Part shown: in pieces, positions 1-5,739 of the stretch
How the letters are laid out: the number at the start of each line of letters is the position of its first letter
Position numbering within the stretch: the stretch's first letter is position 1
Assembly: GCA_019247135.1 (NCBI GenBank)
Contig: JAFAPL010000266.1
Location: 1 to 6,590 of the forward strand
From: Chloroflexota bacterium
GTDB lineage: Bacteria; Chloroflexota; UBA6077; CF-72
Direction: 5' to 3'
DNA: 6,590 nucleotides
Translations under genes and position numbers: made by a program
The notes under the pieces: generated by a model
Databases searched by the model: none
Told to the model about the DNA's origin: nothing
The model's input: the letters and a program-made list of their open reading frames with translations, nothing else

Positions 1-745
1 GCTGCCAGGTGTCGAAAGCCCGCTGCGCGCGGCGACCCGCGAAACGATGGACTGGGTGGTGGTACGCGAAAACACCGAGGGCGAATACGCCGGCATCGGC
101 GGCCGCAACCTGAGCGCTCGCGGGCCAGGCAAAGGCATCGCTATCCAGGCGGGCCTCTTCACGGAGGAGGGCTGCGAGCGGATCATGCGCTTCGCCTTCG
201 AACTGGCGATGACGCGCAGGCGCAAGAAAGTCACGAGCGTCACCAAGTCCAATGCTCAGCAGTACGGCATGACGCTGTGGGACGAAGTCTTCGCATCCGT
301 TGCCCGCGACTACCCGCAAGTGGAGACCGAACACTGGCTCGTGGATGCGATGGCCGCCCGATTTGTGCTGCGCCCCGAAACGCTCGAGGTCGTCGTGGCT
401 TCGAACCTGTTCGCCGACATCCTCTCCGACCTGGGCTCCGCCCTCGCGGGCTCCATGGGCATCGCCGCCTCGGCCAACCTCAATCCGGAGAAAACATTTC
501 CGAGCATGTTCGAGCCGGTACACGGGTCTGCTCCAGACATCGCCGGCCAGGGCATCGCAAACCCCATCGCCGCGATCTGGAGCGCGTCGCTCATGCTCGA
601 TCACCTCGGCCTCCCAGACGAGTCGGCGCGCGTGATGCGTGCAATCGAAGCGACCACCGCCGCGGGCGCGTTGACGCCCGATCTCGGCGGGACGTGCAAC
701 ACGCGTCAGGTCACCGACGCGGTGATCGCGAACCTCTTCCAGTAG
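1..745 (+). CDS. Tartrate/D-malate dehydrogenase family protein (beta-decarboxylating, NAD-type), 5' truncated
   Basis: This is the C-terminal 247 residues of an isocitrate/isopropylmalate dehydrogenase superfamily enzyme. The frame is open from base 2, so the start lies outside the window and roughly 105-110 residues are missing compared with the usual 350-360. Visible motifs, numbered from the first full codon, are the substrate-binding VVVRENTEGEYAG (about 19-31), the catalytic lysine in TKSN (K82), the metal-binding aspartates D115 (VDAM), D139 and D143 (ADILSDLG), and the nucleotide-binding FEPVHGSAPDIAGQGIANP (about 170-188). The RENTEGEY form and the overall sequence resemble the tartrate dehydrogenase/D-malate dehydrogenase group (TtuC/DmlA), which oxidises D-malate or tartrate with NAD in the cytoplasm. 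The leucine biosynthesis enzyme LeuB has a different substrate loop. The HGSAPDI-type loop suggests NAD rather than NADP. Substrate choice among D-malate, tartrate and related hydroxyacids cannot be fixed from sequence alone. The 3' end overlaps the convergent glycosylase gene by 35 bp. Confidence 0.92.
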   Translation, partial: LPGVESPLRAATRETMDWVVVRENTEGEYAGIGGRNLSARGPGKGIAIQAGLFTEEGCERIMRFAFELAMTRRRKKVTSVTKSNAQQYGMTLWDEVFASVARDYPQVETEHWLVDAMAARFVLRPETLEVVVASNLFADILSDLGSALAGSMGIAASANLNPEKTFPSMFEPVHGSAPDIAGQGIANPIAAIWSASLMLDHLGLPDESARVMRAIEATTAAGALTPDLGGTCNTRQVTDAVIANLFQ

Positions 746-1628
746 GACGCGGGGAAGGCGCGGTGCGGCGGAAGTGTGCGTGGAGCAACACGCTCACCCA
801 CATCCGATACGGGCGCCACGCCTCGGCGCGCTTCAGCATGTCGTCGTAGGAGGGCTCCGCGGGCAGGTCGTAGACGTACTGCACTGCCTGGCGCGTCACA
901 TCGTCTCGCGGCACCGCATCCATCATTCCCGCACCTCGCAACACGATCCCCGCGGCAATGAATTCGCCGACTCCACGCAACGCTCGCAGATCCTGCTGAG
1001 CCTCCTCCACGTCCATGCTCCGCAGTCGTTCGCGATCCAGACGACCCGCGAGCGCCGCCTCGGCAATTCCTCGCAGGCGCTCCATCTTCTCACCGGCGAT
1101 TGCTCCGAAACTGTCAAGCTCCAGAAGCACCTCCGGACGGGGAAATGCATGCAACGTCTGGCCGCCAACCGTCAATGCATCGCCGTGTTCGGCCGCGAGG
1201 CGTTGACGTAGCGCACGCTGCTGCGCCATCGAGATGCGGTGGCCGATGACGAAAGCCGCGGCCGCCTCATATGGCGAGTGGAAGCACACCGGCCGCAGCA
1301 TTCCGTACTCCCGCTGCAGCGTGCCGACAGCAGGATCCCGATCGCCGACCGCTGGATAACCTGTGCCGTCGAAGTCGAGGGATAATGCGGCCTGCGCCTG
1401 GCGCCAGGCGGTCGATGCGTCTTCGCCAACCACGTCACCGACGATCATGCCGTCGTCACGCTGGGACATCACGACAGCGGCCGAGCTATTCCATGCGCCA
1501 GGCGCCGACTCGACGGGCATCGCCATGACGACGCGGTCCGAATCGCCACTCATCGAGGCCCAGCCACCGAAAAAACTCGTCTCCAGTGACAGCGAGAACG
1601 GCCCTCGGGGCTGCAGCTCGAAGTGCAT
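711..1628 (-). CDS. AlkA-type DNA-3-methyladenine glycosylase (HhH-GPD superfamily)
   Basis: This 305-residue cytoplasmic base-excision repair enzyme is predicted to cut the N-glycosidic bond of alkylated purines such as 3-methyladenine. The N-terminal part (about 1-110) carries the PFSLSLETSFFGGW element seen at the start of many AlkA-like proteins. The HhH-GPD domain begins near RPVCFHSPYEAA (112-124). The helix-hairpin-helix is LRALRGVGEFIAAGIVLRG (214-232), followed by AVPRDD, where D242 (or D243) aligns with the catalytic aspartate D238 of E. coli AlkA. AEAWRPYRMW (268-277) matches the AlkA AERWKPWRSY segment. No iron-sulfur cysteine cluster is visible. The ATG at 1628 has an AGGG 7 nt upstream; the next in-frame Met (residue 26) would remove the conserved N-terminal element. 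It lies 33 bp behind the ABC permease on the same strand and is probably the third gene of that operon. The last ~17 residues are a Pro/Ser/Arg-rich tail that overlaps the convergent dehydrogenase gene. Confidence 0.88.
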   Translation of the reverse strand: MHFELQPRGPFSLSLETSFFGGWASMSGDSDRVVMAMPVESAPGAWNSSAAVVMSQRDDGMIVGDVVGEDASTAWRQAQAALSLDFDGTGYPAVGDRDPAVGTLQREYGMLRPVCFHSPYEAAAAFVIGHRISMAQQRALRQRLAAEHGDALTVGGQTLHAFPRPEVLLELDSFGAIAGEKMERLRGIAEAALAGRLDRERLRSMDVEEAQQDLRALRGVGEFIAAGIVLRGAGMMDAVPRDDVTRQAVQYVYDLPAEPSYDDMLKRAEAWRPYRMWVSVLLHAHFRRTAPSPRPTGRGSRSPRR

Positions 1629-1661
1629 GACCGGACCCTGAGGTTACTCGGTCTCAGCTCG

Positions 1662-2885
1662 TTACGGTTCTGCCGAGTGCATGTTGCGCCGCAGGGTGAT
1701 CGAAGTGAGGATAAACAGCACCACGCCGATGCCCGCCAGAACCAGCACCTCCCAGGCGGAGTTGGTATCGCCGCGCAGCATGTAATCCTGGAGCAACTGA
1801 ATGCCGTGGGTGACCGGGAGAGCGTACGCCGCAATCCGCAAGGGCGCGATGAACTGATCGAGTGGCAAGACAAAACCACTGAAAAACACGGACGCCAGCA
1901 GCACCAGCATCGACAGCTGCACAGCCTGTCGCTCCGAGTCGACGATCGTGGAGATGAAAAGCCCAAGCCCGAGGGACGCGAAGCTCAACAACACCACCAC
2001 CGTCGCGACCTGCAGCTGGGTCCCGAGCATCGGAACCTTCAATACTCCGACGACGAGAAACACCGTCAGGGCCGCGATCGCCAGGTTAAAAAACGCATAC
2101 GCCAGATACTTGCCGACCAGAATCTCGGGCGTGCGTACCGGTGCAACCCGAAAAACATCGATCGCGCCGCTCAGTCGCTCTCGAACCATCGAGAGCGCCG
2201 TGAGTGTAACGCCCATATGCTGGAGTACGAGCGCGAGCACCGCGGGTGCGAAAAATGCGATGACATTCGGAGACAGCGGGGCGATGTTGGTCGGGTCCGC
2301 CCGTGTTGGCGCCGCGATCACCTCAGGTGGAATCTGCACTGGCGGCTGGGTGCCCGTGGTCTGAATGACGTACTGCTGACCTTGCACCACAGCTTGCTGA
2401 ATGATCGCCTGGTTGAGCTCCTGAACCTGGCGGTAGGCGACAAAACGCGCGTAATTGTCGCGTACTGGGTCCAGGACGTTGTATTTGATCTGGATGTCGG
2501 ACTGCTGACCCGAAACAAATTGCTGCTGTACGTTCTGCGGCGCAACCACCACCAGGTCAACCTCCTGGCGTTGCAATCGCGCGGTCGCCGCGTCGGCGTC
2601 AGCGGTGATATCGACGATGTTGACGGAGTCTCCGGCTAACTGCTGATAGAACGCCGTATCGCGCGGCAGATTCGAGTCCTGGGGCACCACCAGAATGGTG
2701 TTCAGCGGTTTGTACTGGCCGCTGTACCCGACGCCGAACAAACCCATGATGATGAACGGGCCGAAGATCAGGCTGATCAACGCGCCTGGACGGCGGATGA
2801 CTTCGATGACCTCCTTCGCAATGAAGGAAGTCATGCGCGTCCACGACTTAAGCAGCCCGAGCCACAGGTCCGCGATCAGCCGCAT
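1662..2885 (-). CDS. ABC-2 type transporter permease with large extracytoplasmic domain
   Basis: This 407-residue inner-membrane protein has the ABC2_membrane_3-like layout. One N-terminal membrane segment (about 36-54) is followed by a roughly 150-residue soluble domain (55-205), predicted outside the cytoplasm and Gln-rich around 153-185. Then come about five hydrophobic segments (about 208-232, 258-281, 292-314, 322-343, 378-397). The stretch VRERLSGAIDVFRVAPVRTPEILVGK (234-259, cytoplasmic loop between the second and third segments) matches the ERxxGTxExLxVxPV..xEIxxGK signature of drug and polysaccharide exporters, which contacts the ATPase. The ATG at 2885 is fixed by a perfect AGGAGG 6 nt upstream and lies inside the end of the ATPase gene (38-bp overlap), so the two subunits are probably translationally coupled and form one exporter. 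The substrate cannot be read from the sequence. Only one permease gene is present, so a homodimer with two ATPase copies is expected. Confidence 0.9.
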   Translation of the reverse strand: MRLIADLWLGLLKSWTRMTSFIAKEVIEVIRRPGALISLIFGPFIIMGLFGVGYSGQYKPLNTILVVPQDSNLPRDTAFYQQLAGDSVNIVDITADADAATARLQRQEVDLVVVAPQNVQQQFVSGQQSDIQIKYNVLDPVRDNYARFVAYRQVQELNQAIIQQAVVQGQQYVIQTTGTQPPVQIPPEVIAAPTRADPTNIAPLSPNVIAFFAPAVLALVLQHMGVTLTALSMVRERLSGAIDVFRVAPVRTPEILVGKYLAYAFFNLAIAALTVFLVVGVLKVPMLGTQLQVATVVVLLSFASLGLGLFISTIVDSERQAVQLSMLVLLASVFFSGFVLPLDQFIAPLRIAAYALPVTHGIQLLQDYMLRGDTNSAWEVLVLAGIGVVLFILTSITLRRNMHSAEP

Positions 2886-3840
2886 TCCGGCCCTCCTGAT
2901 TGCTCAGCACGTCGTCGTCGGTCACGAGCGCGGCGAAGACCTCGTCGAACGACGGCCGGTACTCGCTGCTGGATCGCACCTCGACGCCCTGGCTTGTGAT
3001 CTGTTGCAGAACGCGGGGTGTAGCACTCCCAGCGTCTTCGGCGATGACCAGCAGACGGCGCGGCGCGTTCTGACGGACCTGGCGTACGCCCTCCACGTCC
3101 TCCAGCACTGAACCGTCGAACGCTTGCGCAGTCTCGATCTCGATGACCTCGCCACCCAGGGCCTGTCGACGCAGGTCATCCGGCGCGGCCACCGCCACGA
3201 GTTTCCCGCGTGAAAGCACCGCGACCGCATCGCAATATTCCGCCTCACCCACGTACTGCGTGGTCACCACCAGTGTCCGACCGTCGTCGCGGAGTCGATG
3301 GAATTCTTTCCAGATCGTGTTGCGCAGGACCGGGTCGAGACCGGCGGTCGGCTCGTCCACGAACAACAGCCGCGGATCGTGCACCAGCGCGCACGCGAGC
3401 TCCAGCCGACGTTGCATGCCACCCGAGAGCTGACGTGCCCGCCGGTCGCGGGCTTCCCATAGTTCGACCAGCTCGAGGACCTGACGCACCCGGCGGCCCC
3501 GCTTGGGCCACAACATGCCAAAGAGGGCCGCGACGAACGACAGATTTTCACGCGCAGTCAGCTCTTCGTACAGCACGAAATGCTGCGGCATGTAGCCGAT
3601 GCGTTCGCGCGTGCGATGCTTGAATTTGCGCGGCTCTTCGCCCAACACGCGTAGCGTGCCTGCAGTGGGCTCCAGAGTGCCGGTCAGCAGACGGATCAAC
3701 GTCGTCTTGCCGGACCCGCTCGGGCCAATAACGCCGAGAATGGTGCCATTCGGTACCTGCAGCGTGACGTCGTCCAGCGCCGCCACGTCGCCATAGCTTC
3801 GGCTCGCGCCCTGGATTGACACAATGGGCTCTTGATTCAC
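2848..3840 (-). CDS. ABC transporter ATP-binding protein (exporter, ABC-2 partner)
   Basis: This 330-residue cytoplasmic ATPase powers the permease encoded directly downstream. Numbered from the GTG start, it shows Walker A GPSGSGKTT (39-47), the Q-loop in YMPQ (Q86), the signature LSGGM (138-142), Walker B LLFVDEP (158-164) and the D-loop GLD (167-169). The switch position usually occupied by His is Gln (TTQYVGEAEYCD, Q195). Residues about 230-305 form a C-terminal DUF4162-like extension typical of drug and polysaccharide exporter ATPases, ending in SFDEVFAALV. The GTG at 3840 is preferred because GAAGGGA lies just upstream with the AGGG core 8 nt from the start, and the protein then begins right before the first strand (EPIVSIQGASRSYG). 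An upstream in-frame TTG at 3894 would add 18 unconserved residues and has no comparable ribosome binding site. It is the first gene of the minus-strand operon and is divergent from the Gre factor gene. Substrate unknown. Confidence 0.93.
   Translation of the reverse strand: MNQEPIVSIQGASRSYGDVAALDDVTLQVPNGTILGVIGPSGSGKTTLIRLLTGTLEPTAGTLRVLGEEPRKFKHRTRERIGYMPQHFVLYEELTARENLSFVAALFGMLWPKRGRRVRQVLELVELWEARDRRARQLSGGMQRRLELACALVHDPRLLFVDEPTAGLDPVLRNTIWKEFHRLRDDGRTLVVTTQYVGEAEYCDAVAVLSRGKLVAVAAPDDLRRQALGGEVIEIETAQAFDGSVLEDVEGVRQVRQNAPRRLLVIAEDAGSATPRVLQQITSQGVEVRSSSEYRPSFDEVFAALVTDDDVLSNQEGRNAADRGPVARAA
2892..2897 (-). promoter_or_regulatory. Ribosome binding site of the ABC permease
   Basis: On the minus strand this reads AGGAGG, 6 nt before the ATG at 2885. 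It lies within the last codons of the ATPase gene, which fits translational coupling of the two exporter subunits. Confidence 0.8.
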
Positions 3841-3847
3841 CGCAGAG

Positions 3848-3854
3848 TCCCTTC
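3848..3854 (-). promoter_or_regulatory. Ribosome binding site of the ABC ATPase
   Basis: On the minus strand this reads GAAGGGA, with the AGGG core ending 8 nt before the GTG at 3840. It decides the start of the ATPase in favour of GTG over the upstream TTG at 3894. Confidence 0.7.
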
Positions 3855-3864
3855 TTTGGCACGT

Positions 3865-3894
3865 TCTATGCCGTTGAGTGCCGAACTTGATCAA
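3865..3894 (-). promoter_or_regulatory. Weak candidate promoter of the ABC/glycosylase operon, overlapping a TTGATCAA palindrome
   Basis: Read on the minus strand, TTGATC (3894-3889) and CATAGA (3870-3865) are separated by 18 bp. They match 4 of 6 and 3 of 6 positions of the sigma-70 consensus. A start of transcription near 3858 would leave a short leader containing the GAAGGGA ribosome binding site. The -35-like hexamer is half of the perfect 8-bp palindrome TTGATCAA (3887-3894), which could be an operator but is short enough to be chance. This is the only intergenic space (94 bp) available for the promoters of both divergent transcription units. No good -35/-10 pair was found for the plus-strand gene. 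Confidence 0.25.
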
Positions 3895-3934
3895 ACTGGC
3901 GCACTATGCGTCGAGGGAGTAGCATCTGAGGTCC

Positions 3935-4402
3935 GTGGCACGACTGACCGTTCGACTGACTCCGGAGGGCCGCCGTGACTTGGAAGAGGAACTGGCCGGA
4001 CTCGAGGCGGAGCTCCCTACAGTGTCCTCTCGGCTTGGGGACGCCCGCGCTGGAGGCAACGACCCGGCTGAAAATCTCGACCTGCGCGATGCGATGGACG
4101 CGCTCGCGTTACTGGAAGGTCGTATAGGTGAGTTGCGTGCTCTGCTCGCGGCCGCGGAGCCGATCGAAGCGCAGGCAGCGGACGGAGTTGCGCGGCTCGG
4201 CGCGAAGGTAAAGATCCGCCACGAAGACGGCGAGGAAGCGCTGTACATGCTCGTTTCGCCGGCCGAAGCCGACCCGCGTCGCGGGCGCATCTCGGAAGAA
4301 TCGCCGATCGGGCGGGCGCTCGTCGGACGTAAGAAGGACGAAGAAGTCACAGCTGAAACGCCCAGCGGGCCTGAAAGACTCGTGGTCCTGGACGTCGGTT
4401 GA
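3935..4402 (+). CDS. GreA/GreB-family transcription elongation factor
   Basis: This 155-residue protein matches the usual length of GreA (about 158). Gre factors enter the secondary channel of RNA polymerase and stimulate cleavage of backtracked transcripts. The N-terminal part (about 5-75) is predicted as an antiparallel coiled coil. Its tip reads GNDPAENLDLRDA and keeps the acidic pair D43 and E46 at the spacing of the catalytic D41/E44 in E. coli GreA, although the usual GDLxENAEY is altered. The C-terminal FKBP-like domain (about 85-155) is clear: GAKVKI, then RISEESPIGRALVGRKKDEE and TPSGPERLVVLDV, matching the GreA ISxxSPIARxLxGKxxDDxV...TPxG pattern. The GTG at 3935 is chosen because an in-frame stop lies at 3920; upstream only a CTG remains. 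Its ribosome binding site is poor (GAGG just 3 nt away; GAGGGAG 15 nt away). The stop overlaps the aminotransferase start. Divergence at the tip may mean a paralogue rather than the housekeeping GreA. Confidence 0.85.
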   Translation: MARLTVRLTPEGRRDLEEELAGLEAELPTVSSRLGDARAGGNDPAENLDLRDAMDALALLEGRIGELRALLAAAEPIEAQAADGVARLGAKVKIRHEDGEEALYMLVSPAEADPRRGRISEESPIGRALVGRKKDEEVTAETPSGPERLVVLDVG

Positions 4403-5631
4403 CGTCTGCGTCTTCGCCCTCGTCACAAGTCGCTTTTCAGCCGAGCGCACGCGCTCGAAACATCGCCGCTTCCGCCACGATGGCCCTCGATGCGCGCGCC
4501 AAGGCGCTCAAGGCTGCGGGACAAGCCGTCGTCACGTTCGGCGTCGGCGAGCCCGACTTTCCCACACCTGAGCCCATCAAGGCTGCCGCGAACGACGCCA
4601 TGGCGGCCAATCAGACGCACTACACGACGGTCAGCGGCGATCCCACTCTGCGCCAACTGATCGCGGATCGCACCGCCGAATCCACGGGCATACAGTTCAA
4701 GCCCGCCCAGGTGATCGCGACCACCGGTGCAAAAGAAGCGCTGTTCATCGCGCTGCAGGTCGTATGCAACGAAGGTGACGAGGTCCTGATCCCGGCTCCG
4801 TATTGGGTGACCTACTCGGAGCAAGCGCGTCTCGCGGGCGCCACCGTGGTGCCGATCGAGACGCAGCCGCCAACCTGGAAGTTGACTCCCGATCAGGTCC
4901 GTCGGCATCTGAGCTCACGCGCGCGCGTTTTGATGCTGTGCACGCCCTCGAACCCGACCGGCTGTGTGTACACCGACGCGGAGCTTGCTGCGCTCGCGGA
5001 TGTGTTGATCGACTCGGAGATCGCGGTTGTTGTCGACGAGATTTACGCGCGCATTAGCTACGTGCCGAGGGTCGGACGCTGGTTGCGCGCAGCACCCGCG
5101 ATGGCGGACCGCAGCCTGATTGTCGACGGCGTCTCGAAGGCCTACGCGATGACCGGCTGGCGGCTCGGCTGGTTGGTTGGTCCACCTGCGCTGATGACCG
5201 CCGCCTCGGCGGTCCAGAGTCATCTGACCAGTCATCCATCGTCGATCACCCAACACGCCGCGATGTATGCGCTCCAGGGCGACCCGGCGGTCGAGTCGAC
5301 GATCGACGACATGGTGCGCACATTCCGCGAACGCCGCGACGCGATCGTCGATGGCCTGTCTCGAATTCAGGGACTCGAGTGTGCGCTGCCGGACGGCGCG
5401 TTCTACGTGTTTCCAGACGTCCGCGGACTGTTCGGCCGGCCGCTCGGCCCGAACCGGCGGATCGTGCAATCTTCCGAAGAGCTTGCGGCGTATCTACTGG
5501 AGGATGCGCTCGTGGTGACGGTCCCCGGCGAAGCATTCGGTACGCCGGGTTTCTTGCGCCTTTCGTACGCATTGGCGATGGCCGAACTCCAGGAGGGGGT
5601 CCGTCGCATGCAGCAGGCGCTCAGCAGCTAG
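4399..5631 (+). CDS. PLP-dependent class I/II aminotransferase, AspC-like (aspartate/aromatic type, subgroup I-gamma)
   Basis: This 410-residue cytoplasmic enzyme is predicted to move an amino group between an amino acid (probably aspartate or an aromatic residue) and a 2-oxo acid such as 2-oxoglutarate. Visible fold-type I landmarks are the N-terminal SATMALDARAKALKAAG (25-41), GEPDFPTPEPI (50-60), HYTTVSG (74-80), TTGAKEAL (108-115), PYWVTY (134-139, W136 stacking on the cofactor), SNPTG (184-188), the cofactor nitrogen ligand D213 with Y216 in VVDEIY, the Schiff-base lysine K247 in VSKAYAMTGWRLG, and the carboxylate-binding R387 in FLRLSY. Length fits the family. The TTG at 4399 overlaps the Gre stop (TTGA) and is the only canonical start that keeps the N-terminal arm; the first ATG, at 4480, would begin after the SAT motif. 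The ribosome binding site is weak, so reinitiation after the Gre gene is likely. Exact amino-acid specificity cannot be told. Confidence 0.92.
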   Translation: MTSASSPSSQVAFQPSARARNIAASATMALDARAKALKAAGQAVVTFGVGEPDFPTPEPIKAAANDAMAANQTHYTTVSGDPTLRQLIADRTAESTGIQFKPAQVIATTGAKEALFIALQVVCNEGDEVLIPAPYWVTYSEQARLAGATVVPIETQPPTWKLTPDQVRRHLSSRARVLMLCTPSNPTGCVYTDAELAALADVLIDSEIAVVVDEIYARISYVPRVGRWLRAAPAMADRSLIVDGVSKAYAMTGWRLGWLVGPPALMTAASAVQSHLTSHPSSITQHAAMYALQGDPAVESTIDDMVRTFRERRDAIVDGLSRIQGLECALPDGAFYVFPDVRGLFGRPLGPNRRIVQSSEELAAYLLEDALVVTVPGEAFGTPGFLRLSYALAMAELQEGVRRMQQALSS

Positions 5632-5739
5632 ATCAGCCGAGCCGTTTATCCAGGTTTTCGCCACACATCGGGCCATCTCAACCGCTGCTCAACCGACCGC
5701 CTGCCGCTCGTCTGCACGGCGCCGAGCTAAACTCCAGAC
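5632..5739 (+). other. Intergenic gap between aminotransferase and UDP-glucose dehydrogenase; possible promoter, no terminator seen
   Basis: These 108 bp hold no open frame of interest and no stem-loop followed by a T-run. A TANNNT hexamer, TAAACT (5728-5733), sits 6 nt before the GTG of the next gene. There is no convincing -35 element and no ribosome binding site between them. An 8-bp palindrome CGGCGCCG (5717-5724) has no loop and is not a terminator. Confidence 0.4.

Noticed and set aside
1623..2639. A 338-codon open frame on the plus strand, antisense to most of the ABC permease gene
   Set aside because: Its product is Arg/His/Asp-rich with no recognisable domain, membrane segment or motif, and it lacks a family-like start. 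The opposite strand encodes a clear ABC-2 permease, so this is a shadow frame.
3841..3894. An 18-residue N-terminal extension of the ABC ATPase starting at a TTG (3894)
   Set aside because: The extension is not conserved in this family, and the GTG at 3840 has a well-placed GAAGGGA ribosome binding site.
3906..3929. A 7-codon mini-frame (ATG at 3906, stop at 3927-3929) just before the Gre gene, considered as a leader peptide
   Set aside because: It has no ribosome binding site of its own, no runs of a regulatory amino acid and no attenuator-like hairpin after it.
4423..4908. A 161-codon minus-strand open frame opposite the aminotransferase N-terminus
   Set aside because: It shows no domain, and the plus strand carries well-conserved aminotransferase motifs throughout.
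5717..5724. CGGCGCCG palindrome considered as a terminator stem
   Set aside because: It has no loop, is only 8 bp and is not followed by a T-run; such GC palindromes are frequent in high-GC DNA.
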